Shown one piece after another: positions 1-8,070 of a DNA stretch of 64,000 nucleotides. This DNA is from Acidimicrobiaceae bacterium (GTDB taxonomy: Bacteria; Actinomycetota; Acidimicrobiia; Acidimicrobiales; RAAP-2): contig CANBVQ010000002.1 in NCBI GenBank assembly GCA_947372925.1, positions 38,573 to 102,572 of the forward strand, in the 5' to 3' direction. The notes under the pieces were generated by a model that worked only from the letters and a program-made list of their open reading frames with translations, did no database searches and had not been told where the DNA came from. Every line of letters begins with the position of its first letter. The first letter of the stretch is position 1. The position numbers and the translations under genes are program-made.

Positions 1-386
1 ATAGAAATCGCCACAAAGGCCTTGCTACCAGCTTCGTTGGCTCGCAAACGGGACTCGCCGAACCAGAAAATGGCGGCACTAGCGACCATAACGAGAGCAA
101 GAATCCACGCAAAACTCGCGGAGAGTGGGGCTTCAATGATGTGCTGCATGCTGCCACCAGCGTCGAGCACCCCTTGAACCTCTTCAGCCGAGCGACCATT
201 GGCTGGAAGACCAGTAATGGCCATCCAGTTCCCGCTTGTGTTAACCGCTCGCAAATAGAGATACGTGAAAATCAGCGCACCGGTAGTCACGACGTCTCCG
301 CCGATGAAGAGCCAGATGCCTAGGCGTTGGCGATGGTCGACGACTTCGGGTGCTTCGTGATGTGAAGTTGCGTTGAGGTCATTCAT
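1..386 (-). CDS. ctaE: Cytochrome c oxidase subunit III (partial)
   Basis: The N-terminal part of a heme-copper oxidase subunit III; about 128 codons are visible and the gene runs off the left edge. Translation begins MNDLNATSHHEAPEVVDHRQ and continues with the conserved first transmembrane helix (RLGIWLFIGGDVV), typical of COX3/CyoC-family proteins. A second hydrophobic helix lies near codons 95-115. Its ATG overlaps the ctaD stop codon in an ATGA arrangement, so it is translationally coupled as the fourth gene of the oxidase operon. Subunit III has no redox centre and stabilises subunit I in the membrane. Only the N-terminus is seen, so total length and C-terminal integrity cannot be judged. 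Confidence 0.9.
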   Translation of the reverse strand, partial: MNDLNATSHHEAPEVVDHRQRLGIWLFIGGDVVTTGALIFTYLYLRAVNTSGNWMAITGLPANGRSAEEVQGVLDAGGSMQHIIEAPLSASFAWILALVMVASAAIFWFGESRLRANEAGSKAFVAIS

Positions 387-2230
387 GACTTTGCCTCTCC
401 GTAGGTGTAGGGGTCAGAGGTAATAACAGGAAGTACTTCGAAGTTTTCGAGCGGCACCGGAGTTGGCACCATCCACTCGAGAGACTTGCCACCCCAGGGG
501 TTGGGGCCAGACGGCACGCCCGAACGCCACGAGGTAATGACCGCACCCAGCAATACGAGCATGCCGGCCATAATCATGTAGGCACCGATAGTGGTGACGA
601 AGTTGGTGTGCTCAAAGATCAATGCGTAGCTCGAGTAGCGACGCGACATGCCGCGAAGTCCCGAGACGAACATCGAGATGAAAGTCACGTGCGTTCCGAT
701 GAAGACCAACCAGAAGGAGATTCTGCCCATCTTCTCGTCGATGAATCGTCCCGAAACCTTAGGGAACCAGTAGAAAAGTGCGCCAATTGCGCCAAAGAGA
801 ACCGAGCCGACAAAGACGTAGTGGAAGTGCGCCACCACAAACATGGTGCCGTGCATCTGGTTATCGACGGGAATGTCTGACAGGTAGATGCCAGTAATAC
901 CGCCAACGATGAAGTTGACAATGAAACCAAAGACCCAAATCATCGGCATCTTCATCCAGATATTTCCGCGCCAAATTGTCCCGAGCAGCACCAGGAAAAT
1001 CACACCCGTCGGAATCGAAATCAATTCCGTGGTCAGCATGAAGGGGCCACCCAGCGTGGGGGCCCATCCCGTAGTGAACATGTGGTGAGCCCAGACCAGT
1101 GCACTAAGACCGCAGAGTCCGGCCATGCCGCCAACCACCGTTCGGTAGCTAAAGAGGGGCTTGCGGGAGAAGACCGAGGCAATTTCCAAAATGGCCCCGA
1201 CGGCGGGCAGCAAGATCACGTAGACCTCGGGGTGACCCATAAGCCAGAAGAGGTTTTCCTGCAGCCAGCCCGTTCCACCACCGGAGGCAATAAAGAAGCT
1301 GGTGCCGACCATGCGGTCGGCCAAGTTGAGTGCCATTACGACAAGGAAGAATGGAAATGCGTAGAGGCCAAGGCCGGCCGCAAAGATTGAGGCCCACGCG
1401 AAAATCGGCAGGCGCTCCATCGTCATTCCCTTGGTGCGCATCGTCAGAACGGTGCAGATGGTGTTTACGCCAGCCACCGTTGTCGAGATGGTGAAGGTAA
1501 TGATTGACATCGCAAAGAGGTCAAACCCGATGCCTGACTGATCGGAGATTGGACCCTGCGTCACCCAGCCCATGTCCATCGCGCCAATCGCCAGTGACCC
1601 GAGCAAGAGCGGGATAGCGGCAATCAACGTCCAGAGGCTCAGTGCGTTGAGTCGAGGAAACGCCATGTCGCGAGCGCCGACCTGGATTGGCAAGACGAAG
1701 TTGGCCCACGGACCGGCCACCGCAACAATCAAGCCCAAGATCATCAACATGCCGTGCACGCCGAGGAATCCGTTGTACACCTGCTGGTTTACGAAGTGGT
1801 TTCCCGGGGTAAGCAAGTTCGTTCGGATGCCCATGGCCAAGATGCCACCAGCACCAAGCAAAACCATGGTGGCGATGATGTACTGCACACCGACAACCTT
1901 GTGGTCCGTCGTGTACTGGAAGTAGCGCTTTCGACCGAGATCTTTTCCGGCGAGATACATCTCATCGGCGTGGTTTTGATCACGACCGGTGAACCACTTA
2001 CCGGGACCGGTGAGCGCACCGATGCCGAGCAAGAAGCCCACAACCCAGCCACACCCCGTCAGGACGGTGACCTGATCGGCGAAGCCTTGACCCGAATCAT
2101 CGAGGAAGTGGTGACTGAGCGCCCAGGCGATAAAGCCGAAGACTAAGCCGCTTACGGCGGCGGTGCCAAAGTTCAAGCGGCGAAGAAATCCGCCGCCAAC
2201 AACGTGGTGCTGTTCAAGAGTCGAATTCAT
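383..2230 (-). CDS. ctaD: Cytochrome c oxidase subunit I (aa3-type, A1 family)
   Basis: The catalytic subunit reducing O2 to water and pumping protons across the plasma membrane. Visible ligands: H159 in GVHG (low-spin heme), H333 and Y337 in GHPEVY (CuB and the cross-linked tyrosine), H382-H383 in AHHMFTTG (CuB), and H468/H470 in AHFHY (hemes). E335 in HPEV marks an A1-type oxidase with a D-channel glutamate. At 615 aa it is longer than the typical 530-580. The extra residues are an N-terminal extension of about 100 aa with two predicted membrane helices (residues about 20-40 and 55-75) before the usual TTDHK start of the domain. It lies 9 bases after ctaC and overlaps ctaE by 4 bases. Confidence 0.97.
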   Translation of the reverse strand: MNSTLEQHHVVGGGFLRRLNFGTAAVSGLVFGFIAWALSHHFLDDSGQGFADQVTVLTGCGWVVGFLLGIGALTGPGKWFTGRDQNHADEMYLAGKDLGRKRYFQYTTDHKVVGVQYIIATMVLLGAGGILAMGIRTNLLTPGNHFVNQQVYNGFLGVHGMLMILGLIVAVAGPWANFVLPIQVGARDMAFPRLNALSLWTLIAAIPLLLGSLAIGAMDMGWVTQGPISDQSGIGFDLFAMSIITFTISTTVAGVNTICTVLTMRTKGMTMERLPIFAWASIFAAGLGLYAFPFFLVVMALNLADRMVGTSFFIASGGGTGWLQENLFWLMGHPEVYVILLPAVGAILEIASVFSRKPLFSYRTVVGGMAGLCGLSALVWAHHMFTTGWAPTLGGPFMLTTELISIPTGVIFLVLLGTIWRGNIWMKMPMIWVFGFIVNFIVGGITGIYLSDIPVDNQMHGTMFVVAHFHYVFVGSVLFGAIGALFYWFPKVSGRFIDEKMGRISFWLVFIGTHVTFISMFVSGLRGMSRRYSSYALIFEHTNFVTTIGAYMIMAGMLVLLGAVITSWRSGVPSGPNPWGGKSLEWMVPTPVPLENFEVLPVITSDPYTYGEAKS

Positions 2231-2239
2231 TTCGCCCTC

Positions 2240-2977
2240 CTAGTTCGTCGCTGGCTGCGAAGCCAGCCAGTGCTCGAAGTTCTTCTTGGTCAATACATGA
2301 ACGCGGGTCACCATGAAGGCGTGGTTCAGGCCGCAAATTTCCGTGCAGCGGATGTCGAACGTACCCACTCGGTTGGGGGTCACTGCGGTCGTTGTGATAG
2401 CACCGGGGTTGGCGTTCACCTTGATGCCCATCTGCACAATCCAAAAACCGTGGACTACATCTTTGGATGTGACTTCGAACTTAACGTCTGTGTCAACCGG
2501 CAAGTAGAGATCGTGCGAGTGAACCTGGGTACCGGCGTAGCCGAAGGACCAGACCCACTGCTGCCCAGTGACATCGATAGTCATCTCCGACTTGGACTCC
2601 GCCCCGTTATCAACGGCCAGCAGGGCGAGGCCCCAGACCAACAAGAACACGGTTAGCAGCGTTGAAACGACGAGCCAAACGCTCGTTACTGGGCTATTAC
2701 CGCGGATCGGTGGCCCATCCGGTGGGATGCCCTCACCCTTGTAGCGCCACTTCGTAAGAGCCACAATCACGACGGCGTAGACCAACGCTGCGACAGGAGC
2801 TGCGGCGACGGTGAAAACAACCATCGTCAGAATGCTGAGATGCATGGTGTTGCTAGCGGACGTGGGCATCAACCAAGGTGTCCCGTAGATGCCGATGACC
2901 ACACCCAGTACCGTGATGGCCAGCCAAATCCAGAAGATCTGGCGGAGATTCTTTTTCTGATTGTCGTTTGACGTCAT
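2240..2977 (-). CDS. ctaC: Cytochrome c oxidase subunit II (CuA)
   Basis: Carries the binuclear CuA centre that accepts electrons from cytochrome c and passes them to subunit I. The CuA motif is complete: H176 (DVVHGFW), then C211, E213, C215, H219 and M222 in CTEICGLNHAFM. Three hydrophobic segments (about 15-35, 48-72, 98-120) precede the cupredoxin domain. There is no lipobox and no fused cytochrome c domain, so electrons must come from a separate carrier. At 245 aa it is compact for the family. It sits between the cupredoxin gene (9-base gap) and ctaD (9-base gap), with a good purine-rich ribosome site. Confidence 0.96.
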   Translation of the reverse strand: MTSNDNQKKNLRQIFWIWLAITVLGVVIGIYGTPWLMPTSASNTMHLSILTMVVFTVAAAPVAALVYAVVIVALTKWRYKGEGIPPDGPPIRGNSPVTSVWLVVSTLLTVFLLVWGLALLAVDNGAESKSEMTIDVTGQQWVWSFGYAGTQVHSHDLYLPVDTDVKFEVTSKDVVHGFWIVQMGIKVNANPGAITTTAVTPNRVGTFDIRCTEICGLNHAFMVTRVHVLTKKNFEHWLASQPATN

Positions 2978-2986
2978 CGTGCTCTC

Positions 2987-3730
2987 CTACTTAACCGTCA
3001 ATGTGCCGGACATGTAGCCGTACGTCGACATGGCTGAACCGAACTGGCCGATGCGCGTACCACCACAGGGGTATTCGCAGTTCCACTGGTAAACACCCTT
3101 GCTACCGACGTAGAAGCTGAACGTCACCACGACTGGATCCTTCGGGTAATACCCAGTCCCCTGCGGTGCGCAAATAGATGCATCGGGCTCTGCGGGGTCG
3201 CAGACATCTACTAGATCATTCGGCGGGATTGGTACTGAAACGAAGATGTCACGGCCACTACCGGGAATGCCGCGCAAGGTAAAGGTGTGCCCGACGTGTT
3301 CGGGATCCCAGTGCTTCACCTTTTGTCCGTTCACCCAGGCAACGTTGTCCACCGTGCCGATGACGTGGCCAAAATACGGATTGTTCAAAGACTCACCACC
3401 GTCGTACTGGTTGACCGTGATGGTGACGAGCGAATTCTCCGGAACGACAAGATTGTTATTGGTGTAAGCGACCCAGTCAGGGTGAGCGCCGCCATTTTTT
3501 CCGAAAACGGTGCCGAACTGCGAGTCCGGGTAGGCGCCGATAGTTAGCGCGACGTGCTTCACGGTCTTCGGAGCTCCGTCCACGGTGACAGTGGAGGCAC
3601 CGACATTGGTGGCCACCAGTGCGTCTTGGGTCGGCTGAGCGTGAGCGAGGGCGATTCCAGCCACGGCAATCACGATCGCACCAAGCGCCACTGACGCGAG
3701 TGATGCGACGACGGCTTTAAAACGTGTCAT
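2987..3730 (-). CDS. Exported cupredoxin-like protein, first gene of the oxidase operon
   Basis: A 247-aa secreted or membrane-anchored protein. A hydrophobic N-terminus (residues 5-30, ending AHA) looks like a signal peptide or anchor. The remainder is beta-rich and ends WNCEYPCGGTRIGQFGSAM, resembling a cupredoxin copper site. Possible ligands are H148 (VGHTF), C218, C222 and M234 or M240. Compared with a CuA loop (CxExCGxxHxxM) the C..CG pair is kept, but the following histidine is absent (R226 lies nearby). Two more cysteines (C177, C187) could form a disulfide. The ATG at 3730 is chosen because AAGGGGGG lies just upstream; an upstream ATG at 3760 has no such site. Role inferred from context: electron transfer to, or copper delivery for, the oxidase. 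Confidence 0.75.
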   Translation of the reverse strand: MTRFKAVVASLASVALGAIVIAVAGIALAHAQPTQDALVATNVGASTVTVDGAPKTVKHVALTIGAYPDSQFGTVFGKNGGAHPDWVAYTNNNLVVPENSLVTITVNQYDGGESLNNPYFGHVIGTVDNVAWVNGQKVKHWDPEHVGHTFTLRGIPGSGRDIFVSVPIPPNDLVDVCDPAEPDASICAPQGTGYYPKDPVVVTFSFYVGSKGVYQWNCEYPCGGTRIGQFGSAMSTYGYMSGTLTVK

Positions 3731-3783
3731 CTGAATTCCCCCCTTGTTTCCAAACCACATAGAAAAAACTTCGTAGTCGTCAT

Positions 3784-3811
3784 ACCATACGCCTTAGCGA
3801 CATCGTGTCAA
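3784..3811 (-). promoter_or_regulatory. Promoter of the cytochrome oxidase operon
   Basis: On the minus strand, -35 TTGACA (3806-3811), a 16-base spacer and -10 TATGGT (3784-3789). This is a near-consensus sigma-70 promoter giving a leader of about 45 bases before the cupredoxin ATG at 3730, which has its own AAGGGGGG ribosome site. Confidence 0.7.
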
Positions 3812-3816
3812 GGGTT

Positions 3817-3822
3817 TAGTCT
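3817..3822 (+). promoter_or_regulatory. Leaderless -10 element for the gene at 3829
   Basis: TAGTCT followed by exactly six bases and then GTG at 3829, with no Shine-Dalgarno sequence. It lies back to back with the oxidase promoter. Confidence 0.5.
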
Positions 3823-3828
3823 GAAGAC

Positions 3829-4143
3829 GTGGACCAGAAGCAAAAGACGGAACTGCGCATCCACTTTGGACTGCTACTGGCCGAAGTTATATGTATTCCC
3901 GCATTTATCTTTGAATTGAGCCGTGCCCTGGGGGGCAACACGCTTTCTTGGGCCTACGTCTTTGAATGGCCGATTCTCGGTCTCTACGCCATCTACGTCT
4001 GGCGGAAGTTACTTCGAGAAGAGCGGGGCGAGATGACAGCGAAGCCCGCTGCCCTCAATGAGCAGCACGACCAGCAGCTCGACGAATGGAATGCCTACCT
4101 CGCCAAAGTTCACGGACTCCCTCAGTCCGAAGGTGATGAGTAG
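3829..4143 (+). CDS. Small membrane protein of unknown function
   Basis: A 104-aa protein with a short polar N-terminus, two hydrophobic segments (about residues 12-32 and 40-57) and a charged cytoplasmic-looking tail rich in E, Q and D. I do not recognise a family. It is transcribed away from the oxidase operon and overlaps the 3' end of ctaG on the other strand by 22 bases. Lying between the oxidase structural genes and two assembly factors, it may relate to respiration, but that is context only. The GTG start is supported by a TAGTCT hexamer six bases upstream (leaderless pattern). Confidence 0.7.
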   Translation: MDQKQKTELRIHFGLLLAEVICIPAFIFELSRALGGNTLSWAYVFEWPILGLYAIYVWRKLLREERGEMTAKPAALNEQHDQQLDEWNAYLAKVHGLPQSEGDE

Positions 4144-4844
4144 CGATCTACAGCCTGTAACAGCGAGCCATCGCGGGCCGCGAGACGCCGGATTAACACG
4201 ACAAAGAGTGGCACAGCCCAAACGTCTCCACAGATCCACAAAATGGCGGCCGCCAGTTGCTGTGAACCGAAATCACCCGGCATCTCCATACCCGGCATAG
4301 AGGCCATGGAGTGGTACCAGGCAGCCTTAGTGAATATTGACATCGACATGGCCAGAACAAACATCACGACCGTGGTGAGTACCACGCCTCCCAACTGCCA
4401 TCGCATCTGAATCGGTCGCTGCTCTGAGTGGGGGGCCAGTACAACGGAGAAGAACCAGACTCCGGAGAGAAAGAACAGTGGCTCGACCAGTAGCGATCGC
4501 ATGACTTCGCTACCCATCGATGCGTCAAAAACAGCCGGAAGATGAAAGATCACCATCGTCGCATTGAGCACCACCAGCGGAACCAGCGGGTGGATTCGCT
4601 GAGACAAGGGTGGCACTTCCCCACTGGCCACCAGACACAAAGGGGCCAAGAACATCAACACGATGTGGCTAATCATGTGATTTGGTAACGAAGAAGCCGC
4701 CCAGGTTGAGAATGGCGGTATCGCCGAGATCACCAGGAGAACTGAACCGGCGGCCAGCCACAACTTGTTCGTGGCGGTAATTCGACGGAGGTTTAACCGC
4801 CACAGCCCCCACAGTCCCACGACGAGCAGGGGGTACTCAATCAT
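4122..4844 (-). CDS. ctaG: Cytochrome c oxidase assembly factor CtaG (caa3-type family)
   Basis: A 240-aa polytopic membrane protein of the caa3_CtaG family (DUF1404-like), needed in Bacillus for active caa3 oxidase. It shows about six hydrophobic helices and the family features of a conserved PNHMISHIVLM helix near residue 55 and a methionine/histidine-rich stretch (YHSMASMPGMEMPGD, near residue 182) that could hold copper. It is unrelated to the Cox11-type CtaG of proteobacteria. Its ATG overlaps the stop of the upstream SCO fusion gene (ATGA), so the two assembly proteins are made together. Its 3' end overlaps the convergent small gene. Confidence 0.88.
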   Translation of the reverse strand: MIEYPLLVVGLWGLWRLNLRRITATNKLWLAAGSVLLVISAIPPFSTWAASSLPNHMISHIVLMFLAPLCLVASGEVPPLSQRIHPLVPLVVLNATMVIFHLPAVFDASMGSEVMRSLLVEPLFFLSGVWFFSVVLAPHSEQRPIQMRWQLGGVVLTTVVMFVLAMSMSIFTKAAWYHSMASMPGMEMPGDFGSQQLAAAILWICGDVWAVPLFVVLIRRLAARDGSLLQAVDRYSSPSD

Positions 4845-6586
4845 TTTTTCAAGGAGTCAATCGCGCGTTCCAAGACGCGCGCCGTAGAGGCACGTCCCGC
4901 AGAACCCGGTGCGGGGTCATCGCCCACGATGTAACGAATCTGTCCAGCCTCATCAATGATGTAAATGACGTTGGTGTGGATACTCATGCCGTGCTCACCA
5001 CCGGAGGTCACGGTGATGCCATAAAGGCTGAACACATCGACGAGCTGTTGCGCTGAACCGTTTAGGAAGTACACGTTATTCGTGTTCGCCAAGTCGTATT
5101 CACCCATGAAGTGCGAAATGTCAGTCGCACTGTGATCTTGAAGATTGGCCGCTACCACCACCATGGCGACTTGGCGGTCGGAGTTTGCGTAGTGATTAAC
5201 AACATCAAGTAACTGGTGCCCAATTTGAGGACACTCCTCGTAGCAAACCGGATCGAGGAAACTCAACAGAATGACCTCACCACGATGCTCGCCGAGTGAA
5301 AAAGGTTCGCCCTGATGGTCGGTGAGTTCGAAGGGTGGGGCGGGAGCCGACACCGCCGAGACATCACCGTTGTAGACCTGGTACAGCGTTGCCTCCACGG
5401 GGCGCATGAGGGCGCCGCCCCCGATAACGACTCCAACAAGCAGCGCCGCTGATCCGAGGGCGATAGCGGCGTTAGCGAAGGCCGCTCGACCGTGTGGACC
5501 AACGCGAAGAGACAAGGGTGCCGCAGTGCGCATTCCGGGGCTGACGGTAAAGCTAATGAGCGCCACGAGAATCAGTGAGTTTGGATCAGTGGCAAGTCCT
5601 CCGAACAGCCCCGTGTCTTGAATCAAGACCCAGCCGGCGAGCGAACCGATCACGAGAGAACGCGCGGGCCACGCGAAGCCCGACACGGTGCTACGCCAGA
5701 GTCCAACCCCGGTGGTCATCATCCAGACCACCAGCATGATGTTGATCCCCGGGCCGGCCGCGCGTACGACACCAGCAAAAACATGTCCGAGCCCTGCCAG
5801 CAATCCCGGCTGAGGCACCTCGGTCATTTCGAGAATCATCGCGTTTAGCGCATTGTCCTGCCCGTTGGACCAGAACCCATTGTTAGGTAGCGCCTGGAGA
5901 ATGGCGCCGAGAATCAGAATTCCCCCGAGTAGGCGTGTAACCACGGCCTGATAGACGTGAGGGAAGCGTTCCGTCGACATTGCGACCGCGAAGCCGGCTA
6001 TGACGTAGAAGATTGGGGCGCCAGGCCAACCGAAGAGGAACGATGGCGCGTGGCCAAACAGTCCACCGAAGCCAGTAACGATCCAAATAATCAGTGCCCA
6101 AATGGCCGACAGCCTGCCAGCGATTCGGCTCGTCCGGCCGCTAGAGCTGAGCAGAAGAATTCCGAGGCCCAGCTGCAGCCAAACAACAGACTGCGCCAAG
6201 GCGATGGGATGTTGATTCCAAAGCTCCACCGCACCGTTGATGACGCCGTGCCACCACGTTGGCGCCGCTTCCTTCGACGGTTCTAGAACTTGGCTGCCGA
6301 GACCCAAAGGCATAGCCGTCTGCAGCTGAAGAATTCCATCGAGAATCCAGAGCAGTCCAAGTCCGGTTCGCAGAATGGTCCGCCCTCGCGGTTCGCTCCA
6401 TTCTGGCGAGTTAAATCCGCCGCGAACACTGCGCAGGGCCAGAAGCACTGAGAGCAGCACAGCGATGCCCAGTAGCCAAACAAAATTCGAGTGGAGTCCT
6501 TCGCGAAAGAGATTCACGATGGTGGGGTTATGGACGTCGACCCCTTGACCCATTCCCGGCATTACTCCGTGAGCCATTCGCAGCAT
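4841..6586 (-). CDS. Polytopic membrane protein fused to a C-terminal SCO/thioredoxin-fold domain
   Basis: A 581-aa two-part protein. Residues about 20-400 hold roughly ten hydrophobic helices of a family I do not name. Residues about 415-581 are a SCO1/SenC domain beginning PPFELTDHQGEPFSL. The SCO copper site is intact: C448 and C452 in CYEECP, and H537 in SIHTN. SCO proteins deliver copper to, or reduce the cysteines of, CuA in oxidase subunit II. A usual SCO is about 200 aa with one anchor helix, so the large membrane half is extra. It starts 11 bases after nusB and overlaps ctaG by 4 bases, which supports a role in oxidase copper assembly. The ATG at 6586 is the first possible start; no strong ribosome site is seen. 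Confidence 0.85.
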   Translation of the reverse strand: MLRMAHGVMPGMGQGVDVHNPTIVNLFREGLHSNFVWLLGIAVLLSVLLALRSVRGGFNSPEWSEPRGRTILRTGLGLLWILDGILQLQTAMPLGLGSQVLEPSKEAAPTWWHGVINGAVELWNQHPIALAQSVVWLQLGLGILLLSSSGRTSRIAGRLSAIWALIIWIVTGFGGLFGHAPSFLFGWPGAPIFYVIAGFAVAMSTERFPHVYQAVVTRLLGGILILGAILQALPNNGFWSNGQDNALNAMILEMTEVPQPGLLAGLGHVFAGVVRAAGPGINIMLVVWMMTTGVGLWRSTVSGFAWPARSLVIGSLAGWVLIQDTGLFGGLATDPNSLILVALISFTVSPGMRTAAPLSLRVGPHGRAAFANAAIALGSAALLVGVVIGGGALMRPVEATLYQVYNGDVSAVSAPAPPFELTDHQGEPFSLGEHRGEVILLSFLDPVCYEECPQIGHQLLDVVNHYANSDRQVAMVVVAANLQDHSATDISHFMGEYDLANTNNVYFLNGSAQQLVDVFSLYGITVTSGGEHGMSIHTNVIYIIDEAGQIRYIVGDDPAPGSAGRASTARVLERAIDSLKK

Positions 6587-6597
6587 TACAAACTCGC

Positions 6598-7005
6598 TTA
6601 CTTATCCGCGTACCACGTGGCGAAACATGCCGACAGCACACCATTAACAAAACCTGGACTGCCATCAGTGGAGTAGGCCTTGGCCAGCTCCACAGCTTCA
6701 TCAATAACTACCGCGGTAGGCGGGCAGTCAGGTAGACGTATTTCGCACAGTGCCAACATCATGATGAGTCGGTCCACGAGGGGCATCCGATCAAACTGCC
6801 AATCATTGGCGTGCGAACTAATGATCTCTTTAGCCCACCCCTTGTGAGTCTCAAAACTCTCGAGCAACGCGAATGCGTACGCGTCAGGGCGGAGGGGAAG
6901 TTCAGTTAGGACCGATTCAACTGAGCGTTCTTTGATTGCTGCTTCGTACGCCACTTCGAGGGCACGTTCGCGAGCCCGATGACGTTGTTCGCCCAGTTCG
7001 CTCAC
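6598..7005 (-). CDS. nusB: Transcription antitermination factor NusB
   Basis: A 135-aa all-helical RNA-binding protein that joins NusE/S10 on boxA during rRNA transcription. Family signatures are the N-terminal RHRARERALEVAYEA and the C-terminal block with RLIMMLALCEIR, VVIDEAVELAKAYSTDGSPGFVNGVL. Length is normal for the family. It lies 3 bases downstream of efp at the end of the aro-efp-nusB operon, a conserved actinobacterial order, and is followed closely by the SCO fusion gene. Confidence 0.95.
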   Translation of the reverse strand: MSELGEQRHRARERALEVAYEAAIKERSVESVLTELPLRPDAYAFALLESFETHKGWAKEIISSHANDWQFDRMPLVDRLIMMLALCEIRLPDCPPTAVVIDEAVELAKAYSTDGSPGFVNGVLSACFATWYADK

Positions 7006-7008
7006 CGG

Positions 7009-7572
7009 TTAGGCCCGTGTGATGTAGTCGCCGGTGCGCGTATCTACCTTGATGTTTTCACCGGGTCCCACAAAGAGAGGTACCTGTACCACGAAACCTG
7101 TCTCCAAAGTGGCGGGCTTGCGGGCACCAGAAACACGGTCGCCTTGAACACCGGGTTCGGTCTCGGTAATGATGAGTTCGACCGAAGCGGGCATTTCCAC
7201 GCCGATCACTTCTTCGTTGTGCAAGATAACGAGAGCCTTGCCGGACTCCTTGAGAAAGTTGATAGCCGTTCCCAAGGATTTTTCCTGCACGGGGATCTGG
7301 TCGTAGTTGGTCTGGTCCATGAAGACGTAGTCCTCACCGTCGCGGTACAGGTACTGCATGTCCCGCTTGTCGATGATGGCCTGCTCCAGACGTTCGTCGG
7401 CACGGTACGTACGTTCGATGACCTGACCGGTTCGGAGGTTGCGCAGCTTGGTGCGCACAAAGGCGCCACCCTTGCCGGGCTTGACGTGCTGGAACTCGAT
7501 AATGGTGAACAGACCATCTTCAACGTTCAGCGTTACGCCGTTCTTAATGTCGTTACTGGAAATTGCGGGCAT
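7009..7572 (-). CDS. efp: Translation elongation factor P
   Basis: A 187-aa EF-P, which relieves ribosome stalling at polyproline stretches. Three beta-barrel domains are expected. The N-terminus MPAISSNDIKNG and the loop PGKGGAFVRTKLRN, whose lysine is the usual modification site, are present, as is the C-terminal GPGENIKVDTRTGDYITRA signature. The ATG at 7572 is preferred over the adjoining GTG at 7575 because it matches family N-termini. A TACACT hexamer about 35 bases upstream could give efp its own promoter inside the operon. The gap to aroQ is 57 bases, to nusB 3 bases. Confidence 0.97.
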   Translation of the reverse strand: MPAISSNDIKNGVTLNVEDGLFTIIEFQHVKPGKGGAFVRTKLRNLRTGQVIERTYRADERLEQAIIDKRDMQYLYRDGEDYVFMDQTNYDQIPVQEKSLGTAINFLKESGKALVILHNEEVIGVEMPASVELIITETEPGVQGDRVSGARKPATLETGFVVQVPLFVGPGENIKVDTRTGDYITRA

Positions 7573-7629
7573 CACTGACCTAACTCTTCATTTCGTGCGT
7601 GGTTAGTGTACGCCCTGCGGCGTGAATTC

Positions 7630-8070
7630 CTATGCCTTCAGATGTGCGAGGACGGCGTGAGCTGCCAATTCATACCCGAGGGCGCCAAATCCCGCAATGG
7701 AGCCACTCACAGCCCCAGCGACCGTGGAGAGGTGACGGAAAGGCTCACGGGCGGCTGGATTCGAGAGGTGAACTTCAATCTTGGGTCCGCTGAACGTCTC
7801 CAGGGCATCGCGTAGCGCCCAAGAGCTGTGGGTTAGCGCTCCGGGATTGAAGACAATCGCCACCGCATTTGTTCGTGCCTCGTGAATTGTCTCAATCAGC
7901 GTGGCTTCAGAGTTCGACTGCAAGGAGTGGACCGAAAAGCCGGCCGGCGTCACGACTGCGGTGAATCGACGCTCGTGGTCGGCGAGCGTTTCTTTCCCGT
8001 AGATCTCGGGACTGCGCTCCCCCAGAAGATTCAAATTCGGACCCGATAGGAACAGGATTACACCACTCAT
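7630..8070 (-). CDS. aroQ: Type II 3-dehydroquinate dehydratase
   Basis: A 146-aa enzyme removing water from 3-dehydroquinate to give 3-dehydroshikimate, the third shikimate-pathway step. Type II features are GPNLNLLGERSPEIYG (with the catalytic arginine and tyrosine), FNPGALTHSSWALRDAL, and VHLSNPAAREPFRHLS with the conserved histidine. Length is normal for a dodecameric type II enzyme. It overlaps the end of aroB by 4 bases and belongs to the aroC-K-B-Q operon. Confidence 0.96.
   Translation of the reverse strand: MSGVILFLSGPNLNLLGERSPEIYGKETLADHERRFTAVVTPAGFSVHSLQSNSEATLIETIHEARTNAVAIVFNPGALTHSSWALRDALETFSGPKIEVHLSNPAAREPFRHLSTVAGAVSGSIAGFGALGYELAAHAVLAHLKA

Noticed and set aside
6979..7578. 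A 199-codon plus-strand open frame opposite efp
   Set aside because: Complementary to a certain essential gene; composition is Leu/Val-rich as expected from reversed codons.
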